NCBI GenBank assembly: GCA_946481105.1
Contig: CAMLMM010000100.1
Coordinates: 1-5,457 of the forward strand
From: an uncultured Alphaproteobacteria bacterium
GTDB lineage: Bacteria; Pseudomonadota; Alphaproteobacteria; Micavibrionales; Micavibrionaceae
Length of the DNA: 5,457 bases
Reading direction: 5' to 3'
The notes beneath the pieces are model-generated. The model had not been told where the DNA came from. It did not search any database and saw only the letters and a program-made list of their open reading frames with translations. The stretch's first letter is position 1, and each line of letters starts with the position of its first letter. A program made the position numbers and the translations under genes. This document shows positions 1 to 4,456 of this stretch, piece by piece.

Positions 1-74
1 CCCGTAGCTCAGCTGGATAGAGCGTTGCCCTCCGAAGGCAAAGGTCGTGAGTTCGAATCTCGCCGGGCGCGCCA
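1..74 (+). tRNA. tRNA-Arg (anticodon CCG), first 3 bases cut off by window edge
   Basis: Decodes the arginine codon CGG. The sequence shows a D-arm beginning AGCTCAGCTGGATAGAGC, then an anticodon stem TTGCC/GGCAA enclosing the 7-nt loop CTCCGAA, which gives anticodon CCG at about 34-36. The T-arm GTGAG-TTCGAAT-CTCGC follows, and the 3' acceptor strand CGGGCGC plus discriminator G and encoded CCA ends at 74. The 3' acceptor strand needs a 5' partner GCGCCCG, but only CCCG is present at position 1, so three bases lie outside the window. The full gene would be 77 nt. The last 19 bases of the gene are repeated at 172-193. tRNA 3' ends of this kind are common integration targets for tyrosine-recombinase elements. 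No promoter is visible because the 5' side is off-window. Confidence 0.96.
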
Positions 75-77
75 TTT
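56..77 (+). repeat. Left copy of 22-bp direct repeat (tRNA-Arg 3' end)
   Basis: This 22-bp stretch, covering the T-arm 3' side, acceptor strand, CCA and three following T residues, recurs without mismatch at 172-193. The match ends on both sides: base 55 is G against C at 171, and base 78 is G against C at 194. A duplicated tRNA 3' end is the usual product of site-specific integration, so this copy would correspond to the reconstituted-tRNA side (attL-like or attB-like). Only 94 bp lie between the copies, far too little for an integrase gene. If this was an att pair, the element is gone or eroded. Confidence 0.8.
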
Positions 78-88
78 GTAAAATGGCG
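70..88 (+). other. Perfect 8-bp hairpin spanning the tRNA CCA end
   Basis: CGCCATTT (70-77) pairs with AAATGGCG (81-88) across a 3-nt loop GTA. It begins inside the mature tRNA 3' end, so in the precursor it would compete with the acceptor stem. No T-run follows, so it is not a standard intrinsic terminator. It may be a processing or transcription-attenuating structure, or simply a relic of the duplication next to it. Confidence 0.4.
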
Positions 89-171
89 AGGCCGCGTATC
101 GAACGAACAAAGATAAATCCGAGTTCGACGGCAAGCCGGGTACGGCGCAGACGCGGCAAATGAAATGCGCC

Positions 172-193
172 AATCTCGCCGGGCGCGCCATTT
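172..193 (+). repeat. Right copy of 22-bp direct repeat (orphan tRNA 3' end)
   Basis: Exact repeat of 56-77 without the rest of a tRNA in front of it: the preceding 94 bases give no D-arm or anticodon arm. It could be an att-type scar left by an element that used tRNA-Arg(CCG). Locally, GAAATG-CGC (162-170) can pair with GCG-c-CATTTC (185-194) with one bulged C, and a T-rich stretch follows (TTTCTCTTTC, then TTTATTTT by 218). The copy may therefore also serve as a weak terminator for the tRNA transcript. Confidence 0.75.
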
Positions 194-223
194 CTCTTTC
201 ACTGATTATCTTTATTTTAAGAA

Positions 224-392
224 TTTCACCGCAGAGGCGCAGAGAAACAGAGTTTTCAGCTTTATCGTCATTGCGAGGAGGAACCAAGTTCCGACGTGGC
301 AATCCAGCCTCACTCTATAAAATCTGGATTGCTTCGTCACTTCGTTCCTCGCAATGACGGCTGGGGTGAAAAAACTTTGCGTCCTTTGCGTT
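224..392. repeat. Nested imperfect inverted repeat (REP/MITE-like), no coding capacity
   Basis: The core arms are 266-307 and 324-359. Both outer ends read CGTCATTGCGAGGA when each arm is read inward, and both inner ends read GCAATCCAG, around a 16-nt loop (308-323). The left arm carries a small internal GGAAC-CAA-GTTCC palindrome that the right arm lacks. Outside the core a second inverted pair continues: CGCAGAGGCGCAGAG (230-244) resembles the complement of CTTTGCGTCCTTTGCG (375-390). I recall near-identical 'GTCATTGCGAG...GCAATCCAG' and 'GCAGAGGCGCAGAG' motifs as high-copy dispersed repeats in many bacterial genomes. No transposase is present, so mobility would need to be supplied in trans. 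No other copy lies in this window. Confidence 0.75.
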
Positions 393-449
393 AAGTTTAC
401 TTTCTCCTTCCTACCCGTCTTCGCTTACGGGGCGAGGGAATTAGAAGGG

Positions 450-833
450 CTAGAGATTCTCAAGCGTAATCCAATCCGCCGTAATGAATTCGCCCTGGTT
501 GCCGTCATAATCAAAGAAATAAACGCTTTTGTGGCCTGTTTCCCAGGTGTATTCGAGCGGTTCCAGTCCGCTGGCTTTGATACGGGTCATATAAGCATCA
601 TATTCTTCCGGCTCAATCTGGAAGGCAAAATGGACATGGGCGCCACCTTGTCCATTATGGATTCCCAGTTGCCCTTTTTTCCAGCAGCCAAAGGCTGAAC
701 CATCTTCCAGAACAATCGCGCCGACATTGCCTTCGGCCCAGGTCAACACCTTTTTATGTGGCAAAAGCCGGGCATATAATTCCAGTGATTTTTGTACATC
801 TGCCACTTCAATGTGGGTTTCAACTAAACGCAT
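450..833 (-). CDS. VOC (glyoxalase/bleomycin-resistance/dioxygenase) superfamily protein
   Basis: A 127-residue single-module vicinal-oxygen-chelate protein, probably cytosolic, with no signal peptide or membrane segment. Proteins of this length usually dimerise and bind a divalent metal at the domain interface. The first strand starts MRLVETHIEVADV, giving a candidate metal ligand H7. A central strand GGAHVHFAF supplies H66/H68. The C-terminal SVYFFDYDGNQGEF motif is typical of the fold and supplies E115. The start ATG at 831-833 is preceded by AAGGAG with a 5-nt spacer, so it is well placed. The gene is divergent from a second VOC gene across 75 bp, so the two may share regulation. Substrate cannot be assigned: the superfamily includes glyoxalases, isomerases, thiol transferases and drug-binding proteins. 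The family call is secure, the reaction unknown. Confidence 0.93.
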   Translation of the reverse strand: MRLVETHIEVADVQKSLELYARLLPHKKVLTWAEGNVGAIVLEDGSAFGCWKKGQLGIHNGQGGAHVHFAFQIEPEEYDAYMTRIKASGLEPLEYTWETGHKSVYFFDYDGNQGEFITADWITLENL

Positions 834-908
834 AAATACTCCTTCATTTTATTTTTAAGGAGAGTAGAGTTTGATAATTGTTAATCAAGTGACCATACGG
901 AGTATACC
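834..908. promoter_or_regulatory. Divergent promoter region with TTGAT-N8-ATCAA inverted repeat
   Basis: The 75-bp spacer drives two oppositely oriented VOC genes. It contains an inverted repeat TTGAT (871-875) and ATCAA (884-888), a plausible dimeric-regulator site. GATAAT at 873-878 is a fair -10 for the plus-strand gene, placing a start near 885 and leaving a leader of about 24 nt with GGAG at 899-902. Its -35 is not obvious. For the minus-strand gene I see the AAGGAG ribosome site but no convincing -35/-10 pair. The operator reading is inference from symmetry alone. Confidence 0.35.
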
Positions 909-1289
909 ATGATCGATCATACCGGCGTCGCCGTCAGTAACTTCAAGATCAGCAAAGAATTTTATACGCAAACCCTTGCGCCGCTGGGGTACGCCTTGCT
1001 CGCTGAACTTGGGCCGGAAGTGACAAAGGATGTCTGGGTGGCCGGGTTTGGCATTGCGCCGAAGCCTGATTTCTGGATTAATGAAGGCACACCACAAAAA
1101 CCGCATGTGCATGTGGCATTCCGTGCGGCGTCACGCGACGAAGTTGATGCGTTTTATGCGGCGGGATTAAAAGCCGGGGGACGTGATAATGGTGCGCCGG
1201 GCTTGCGGCCACATTACCATCCCAATTATTACGGGGCGTTTATCCTCGATCCGGACGGCCATAATATCGAGGCCGTATTCCACGGATAG
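909..1289 (+). CDS. VOC superfamily protein (proteobacterial 'YHPNYYGAF' type)
   Basis: A 126-residue glyoxalase-fold protein, probably cytosolic and dimeric. It opens MIDHTGVAVSNF, with candidate metal ligand H4. HVHVAF supplies H66/H68, and the conserved tail HYHPNYYGAFILDPDGHN (102-119), followed by IEAV, supplies E121. I recall this tail as characteristic of a widespread proteobacterial VOC group annotated only as glyoxalase/bleomycin resistance/extradiol dioxygenase family. The W/F-rich segment DVWVAGFGIAPKPDFWI (41-57) probably lines the pocket. The ATG at 909 has GGAG six bases upstream, so the start is well supported. It is divergent from the other VOC gene and only distantly similar to it, so a recent tandem duplication is unlikely. 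Substrate unknown. Confidence 0.94.
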   Translation: MIDHTGVAVSNFKISKEFYTQTLAPLGYALLAELGPEVTKDVWVAGFGIAPKPDFWINEGTPQKPHVHVAFRAASRDEVDAFYAAGLKAGGRDNGAPGLRPHYHPNYYGAFILDPDGHNIEAVFHG

Positions 1290-1295
1290 GAATAT

Positions 1296-1484
1296 TTAGG
1301 GCGTATTGCCCGATTTCTTTTTCAATAGGGTTATCAGGCTGCCTGTATGGCCATAACGGCCGCTGATATGCTTCAGGCCGCTGGTGCGGCGCGGTGGATT
1401 GCCGACGGTAATGGTCGTCAGTTCAAAACGGGGCTGGCGTGCGCGGCGGCGGCCCTGGTTGGCACTTTTAAAACGGATTATCAT
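1296..1484 (-). CDS. Small basic hypothetical protein, 62 residues, overlapping the upstream gene
   Basis: I do not recognise this protein. It begins MIIRFKSANQ and ends KKKSGNTP. It is strongly basic (an RRRAR cluster at 12-16, RR at 32-33, KKK at 55-57), with few acidic residues, no cysteine and no membrane segment. Such a charge suggests nucleic-acid or ribosome contact, but that is inference. The ATG (1482-1484) overlaps the last 17 nt of the 192-residue gene in another frame. AAGGAAGG lies 8 nt upstream, so translational coupling is likely. About 41 of 62 codons end in G or C, coding-like for this region. A longer version starting at 1661 would lie wholly inside the upstream gene and is less likely. 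It ends 6 nt from the converging VOC gene. It might instead be a displaced C-terminal extension of the upstream protein. Confidence 0.55.
   Translation of the reverse strand: MIIRFKSANQGRRRARQPRFELTTITVGNPPRRTSGLKHISGRYGHTGSLITLLKKKSGNTP
1299..1322 (+). terminator. Weak intrinsic terminator after the plus-strand VOC gene
   Basis: GGGC(G) at 1299-1303 pairs with (T)GCCC at 1307-1311 around a 3-nt loop, followed by GATTTCTTTTTC. The stem is only 4-5 bp and the T-tract is interrupted, so termination may be partial. It lies ten bases after the TAG of the VOC gene and overlaps the 3' end of the opposing 62-codon frame. Confidence 0.45.
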
Positions 1485-2046
1485 GATCCATTCCTTCCTT
1501 TTGAATTTTTCGCAGATCATCGCCAATCGGATGGGCACGGTAATAGTCATAAATTTCATCCATGGCAGAAAGGAGACGCCGACCCTCGTCCATATTAACG
1601 GCCAGTCTGTATTTTTCCCCCAGTTCCATAGCGCGGGAAACGCAATAACGGGCGGCACCATAACCGGTGGTATGGGAATATTTTAAGGCTGTGGCCGGAT
1701 TGACGATATTATCCGTGAGAACATTCTCGCAGGGGACGTTATAATGGTACAGAAAAGCTTCGCGTGATGCCCCGGCCTTATGGAGCATCTGGGTATAAAA
1801 ATGCCGTGCGAAACGCTGCGCAGTGGCGGAGGCCTCACTCAGGCATTGTTCCTGTACAAGCCCGGAACCAAATGATTTTATATCACAGGAAATTCCCAGA
1901 AGATGTGTTGTGGTAAAGGAACGGACAGGCTGGCTTTTATTCTGGGACGCCTGAAAAAAATTCAGACTCAGCGTTCCGGCCAGCGCGGTGGCGGCGGCGA
2001 GAGAAACGGATATCGTAGTTACCTTGATGGATTGCCCCGTTAACAT
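1468..2046 (-). CDS. Hypothetical exported or membrane-anchored protein, 192 residues
   Basis: Function not recognised. The N-terminus has K8 followed by a hydrophobic, alanine-rich stretch (about 10-31), consistent with a signal peptide (an ALA|GT site is possible after residue 23) or an uncleaved anchor. The rest would lie in the periplasm. Four cysteines (54, 68, 106, 135) all fall in the mature part, so two disulfides are possible. The C-terminal half is predicted by eye to be helical (about 132-185), with a tyrosine-rich IYDYYR segment near 165-170. The ATG at 2044-2046 has only a weak AGGG 5 nt upstream. The gene is the first of a minus-strand pair, and its 3' end overlaps the 62-codon frame by 17 nt. 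It faces away from VOC signals and has no membrane-transport or enzyme motif I can name. Confidence 0.75.
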   Translation of the reverse strand: MLTGQSIKVTTISVSLAAATALAGTLSLNFFQASQNKSQPVRSFTTTHLLGISCDIKSFGSGLVQEQCLSEASATAQRFARHFYTQMLHKAGASREAFLYHYNVPCENVLTDNIVNPATALKYSHTTGYGAARYCVSRAMELGEKYRLAVNMDEGRRLLSAMDEIYDYYRAHPIGDDLRKIQKEGMDHDNPF

Positions 2047-2192
2047 TTCTGCCCTGCATATGGAACCAGCATAAGAGCTTTTCAGTTAGGTAGTGGGTAA
2101 AAAGATATTATCAGCGAATTTTTGCACAACTCGCTGTGCTGCCGCGCAAAAGGTTAAAATCATAGCTGATATGCGTAATTTGCATGACAAGG

Positions 2193-2220
2193 AAAAACCC
2201 ATCCGCAAAGGATGGGTTTT
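2193..2220 (-). terminator. Strong intrinsic terminator of typA
   Basis: An 11-bp stem, AAAACCCATCC (2194-2204) and GGATGGGTTTT (2210-2220), with a 5-nt loop GCAAA. Read on the minus strand it ends in five T residues and sits 24 nt after the typA stop codon. The symmetric A/T flanks would let it work in the opposite direction too, but no plus-strand gene ends here. It insulates typA from the downstream minus-strand 192-residue gene. Confidence 0.9.
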
Positions 2221-2244
2221 ATCAAGAATAGATAAAAGCAGAGC

Positions 2245-4083
2245 TTAAACTGACGCGGCTTTCTTCAACAGCTTCGCGGCCTTTTCGCGTTCGTTCGGGG
2301 TCAGGTAACGCTTGCGCAGGCGAACGGTTTTCGGGGTAATCTCAACCAGTTCGTCTTCGTTGATGTAGGACATCATGTCTTCGAGCGTCAGCTTGCGCGG
2401 GGTGACCAGCACGGTGGCTTCGTCAGTACCGGAAGCGCGGACGTTGGTCAGCTGTTTCGCGCGGGTGACGTTGATGTCGAGGTCGTTGTCACGTGAGTTT
2501 TCACCAACGATCATGCCTTCATACACGTCATCATTATGCGTGATAAACATGGTGCCGCGGTCCTGCAGCTTCCAGATGGCGTACGCCACAGCCTTGCCGC
2601 CTTCGGTCGAGATCAGCGCGCCGTTACGACGGCCGGAGATTTCGCCTTTATACGGGCCGTATTCCTTGAACTGACGGTTCAGGACACCGGTCCCGCGTGT
2701 GTCGGTCAGGAACTGTGACTGGTAACCAATCATGCCGCGTGATGGGCACGAGAAAATGATACGGGTCTTGCCAAGGCCGGCAGGACGCATATCAACCAGG
2801 TCGGCTTTGCGGCCGGTCAGTTTTTCAACGACGGCACCGGTATATTCGTCATCGATATCAACGATGATTTCTTCATACGGTTCCATCGTTTGGCCGTTCT
2901 CATCCGTTTTCAGCAGAACGCGTGGGCGTGAGACAGAGAGTTCAAATCCTTCGCGGCGCATGGTTTCCAGCAGAACACCGATTTGCAATTCGCCACGGCC
3001 AGCCAGTTCAAACGCGTCACGGTTTTCAGACTCGGTCACGCGGATGGCGACGTTGGTTTCCGCTTCGGCCATCAGGCGGTCACGGATCATGGTCGAGGTC
3101 AGTTTCTTGCCTTCTTTACCCGCGAGCGGGGAATCGTTCACGGTGATGGACACAGCCATGGTTGGCGGGTCAATCGGCGTCGCCGGAACGGCTTCGGTCA
3201 CAGACATATCGCAGATAGTATCAGCCACAGATGCATCGGACATACCGGCGATACAGATGATATCGCCAGCTTCAACAACCTGCGCCGGGATCTTCTGGAT
3301 GCCAGAGAAGGTGAGGAGTTTCGAAAGGCGGAACTGTTCGACGGTCTTGCCTTCGAGGTTGATGGCTTTCACCGGCATGTTGACCTTGGCGGTACCGGAC
3401 ACAACGCGGCCAACCAGAATACGGCCCAGATACGGGTCGGCGTTCAGGATGGTGGCCAGCATTTTGAATGGGCCGGTCTTGTCCACATTCGGTTCCGGCA
3501 CATGCTTGAGGATCAGGTCGAGCATCGGGTGCAGGTTTTCACGCGGCCCATCAAGTTCCGGGGAGCACCAGCCATCGCGGCCAGATGCATACAGAACCGG
3601 GAAGTCAAGTTGTTCATCGGTCGCATCAAGGGACGCGAACAGGTCGAAGGCTTCGTTCAGGACTTCCATAGGGCGCGCGTCTGGACGGTCGATCTTGTTC
3701 AGCACAACAATTGGGCGGATACCCTGTTTCAGGGCCTTGCCCAGGACGAATTTGGTTTGCGGCAGCGGACCTTCGGCAGCATCAACGAGCAGGATAACAC
3801 CGTCGACCATGTTCAGAATACGTTCAACTTCGCCACCGAAGTCGGCGTGACCAGGGGTGTCGACGATATTGATTTTGGCGTTGTCCCAGAGAATGGACGT
3901 ACATTTTGCCAGAATGGTGATACCGCGCTCTTTTTCCAAATCGTTGCTGTCCATGACGCGTTCATCGACGGCCTGGTTGTCGCGGAAGGTGCCTGATTGG
4001 CGCAGGATTTGGTCGATCAGCGTAGTTTTCCCATGGTCAACGTGGGCGATAATGGCAATGTTGCGTAAGGTTTCGGTGGTCAC
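2245..4083 (-). CDS. typA: Ribosome-associated translational GTPase TypA/BipA
   Basis: A GTPase of the EF-G/LepA class that binds the 70S ribosome and supports ribosome assembly and growth under cold or stress conditions in bacteria. At 612 residues it has full family length. GTPase motifs are intact: G1 AHVDHGKT (13-20), G2 RGITI (53-57), G3 DTPGH (75-79), G4 NKID (129-132). A beta-barrel domain II follows from about 205, an EF-G III-like domain from about 305 (with [13 protein letters not shown]), an EF-G V-like domain from about 397, and the BipA-specific C-terminal domain from about 485. That last domain is basic near its end (VRLRKRYL). The start is GTG (4081-4083): an in-frame TGA lies at 4102-4104 with no ATG between, and the next methionine (43) is past the P-loop. 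The Shine-Dalgarno is poor (GAAAGAAA). Monocistronic, ended by the terminator at 2193-2220. Confidence 0.99.
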   Translation of the reverse strand: MTTETLRNIAIIAHVDHGKTTLIDQILRQSGTFRDNQAVDERVMDSNDLEKERGITILAKCTSILWDNAKINIVDTPGHADFGGEVERILNMVDGVILLVDAAEGPLPQTKFVLGKALKQGIRPIVVLNKIDRPDARPMEVLNEAFDLFASLDATDEQLDFPVLYASGRDGWCSPELDGPRENLHPMLDLILKHVPEPNVDKTGPFKMLATILNADPYLGRILVGRVVSGTAKVNMPVKAINLEGKTVEQFRLSKLLTFSGIQKIPAQVVEAGDIICIAGMSDASVADTICDMSVTEAVPATPIDPPTMAVSITVNDSPLAGKEGKKLTSTMIRDRLMAEAETNVAIRVTESENRDAFELAGRGELQIGVLLETMRREGFELSVSRPRVLLKTDENGQTMEPYEEIIVDIDDEYTGAVVEKLTGRKADLVDMRPAGLGKTRIIFSCPSRGMIGYQSQFLTDTRGTGVLNRQFKEYGPYKGEISGRRNGALISTEGGKAVAYAIWKLQDRGTMFITHNDDVYEGMIVGENSRDNDLDINVTRAKQLTNVRASGTDEATVLVTPRKLTLEDMMSYINEDELVEITPKTVRLRKRYLTPNEREKAAKLLKKAASV

Positions 4084-4199
4084 GATTTTTCTTTCTGTTT
4101 TTCAAATCTTTTGTGCGCCGCCCGTATAGCTGTAAACCGCGGAAAAAGCCAGAAAAATCGGCATTTTGAACGAATATTTCACAATTATGTTGCGATGCA

Positions 4200-4238
4200 C
4201 AGTTTCCTGTGGCAATCTGGGGTTAACCAAGGAAACTG
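4200..4238 (+). promoter_or_regulatory. 9-bp inverted repeat able to hide the ribosome site of a short reading frame
   Basis: CAGTTTCCT (4200-4208) and AGGAAACTG (4230-4238) are perfect complements separated by 21 nt. In RNA the right arm contains AAGGAAA, the Shine-Dalgarno of the ATG at 4241, so the hairpin would block initiation there. The loop carries the palindrome GGTTAACC (4221-4228). As DNA, the same symmetry could be a protein operator between the divergent genes. Which applies, if either, is inference. Confidence 0.45.
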
Positions 4239-4240
4239 AC

Positions 4241-4300
4241 ATGCGCAATCAAGCACCAAAATATGTCGTCGTTTCCGGGTCTGTGGGTCTATTTTTCTAG
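4241..4300 (+). CDS. Possible 19-residue leader peptide upstream of the ABC exporter
   Basis: ATG to TAG, encoding MRNQAPKYVVVSGSVGLFF. AAGGA lies about 7 nt upstream, a good spacing. The peptide has a short basic N-terminus and a hydrophobic second half. A GC-rich imperfect hairpin (4311-4343) follows the stop, and the exporter ATG is 156 nt downstream. It could be a regulatory leader peptide. It could also be the remnant of a longer gene: reading past the TAG gives 18 more codons before TAA. Frames this short occur by chance, so support rests on the SD and the hairpin covering it. Confidence 0.28.
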   Translation: MRNQAPKYVVVSGSVGLFF

Positions 4301-4456
4301 GACGCGCGACCCGGCTGGCAAGCCTTATCCCCTTGGCCGCCGGAATCCAGCGCATAATTCCTGACCCGTTATTCTTTCCATCAGATAGCTGTTTTGTGAA
4401 TTGCGCGCTGTGCTTTCGGCTCTACATAAGAAACGAAGTAACAGGAGAACTTTATT

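Larger units (their letters stand above)
75..449. other. Gene-free spacer between tRNA-Arg and the first VOC gene
   Basis: About 375 bp with no convincing protein gene. Open frames here either read through the tRNA (giving the familiar DSNSRPLPSEG-type artefact) or through the palindromic repeat (giving KKLCVLCVK-type artefacts). The contents are the orphan tRNA 3'-end copy and the inverted-repeat element. Near 414-431 there is a weak CCCGT-N8-ACGGG hairpin downstream of the minus-strand VOC gene, without a T-run. Confidence 0.7.
4084..4456. other. 373-bp divergent spacer between typA and the ABC exporter gene
   Basis: No conserved gene is evident. The spacer must hold the promoters of both flanking genes and is AT-rich next to typA. 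It contains a 9-bp inverted repeat (4200-4238), a 19-codon frame (4241-4300), an imperfect GC-rich hairpin CCGGCTGGCAA/TTGGCCGCCGG (4311-4321 with 4333-4343, 9 of 11 pairs), and a weak promoter-like pair TTGCGC (4401-4406) and TACATA (4423-4428) 16 bp apart ahead of the exporter. Another possible pair, TTGAAC (4166-4171) and TATGTT (4186-4191), is only 14 bp apart. None of these promoter calls is strong. Confidence 0.5.

Noticed and set aside
107..140. Possible degenerate second tRNA (GAGTTCGA at 121-128 as in the tRNA T-arm)
   Set aside because: Only an 8-base match plus a nearby GCCGGG. No T-stem partner, anticodon arm or D-arm can be drawn.
9..302. 97-codon minus-strand frame through the tRNA and repeats
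   Set aside because: Its C-terminus is the well-known translated-tRNA artefact (DSNSRPLPSEG) and its N-terminal part reads the palindromic repeat.
160..698. Plus-strand frames at 160-357 and 354-698
   Set aside because: The first reads the orphan tRNA end and the palindrome. The second starts in the repeat (KKLCVLCVK artefact) and then runs antisense to the VOC gene.
1485..1661. N-terminal extension of the 62-codon frame to an ATG at 1661
   Set aside because: The extension lies inside the 192-residue gene on the same strand and has no ribosome site as good as the one before the ATG at 1484.
2119..2160. Nested TTTTGC/GCAAAA and GCACA/TGTGC symmetry upstream of the 192-residue gene
   Set aside because: Short, imperfectly nested arms with no clear promoter around them. 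Chance is a sufficient explanation.
2732..3850. 372-codon open frame on the plus strand opposite typA
   Set aside because: It lies wholly antisense to a conserved GTPase gene, has low-complexity serine/arginine-rich composition, and arises from the GC-biased codons of typA.
2983..3996. 337-codon open frame on the plus strand opposite typA
   Set aside because: Also antisense to typA in another frame, with no recognisable domain. It is a by-product of codon bias.
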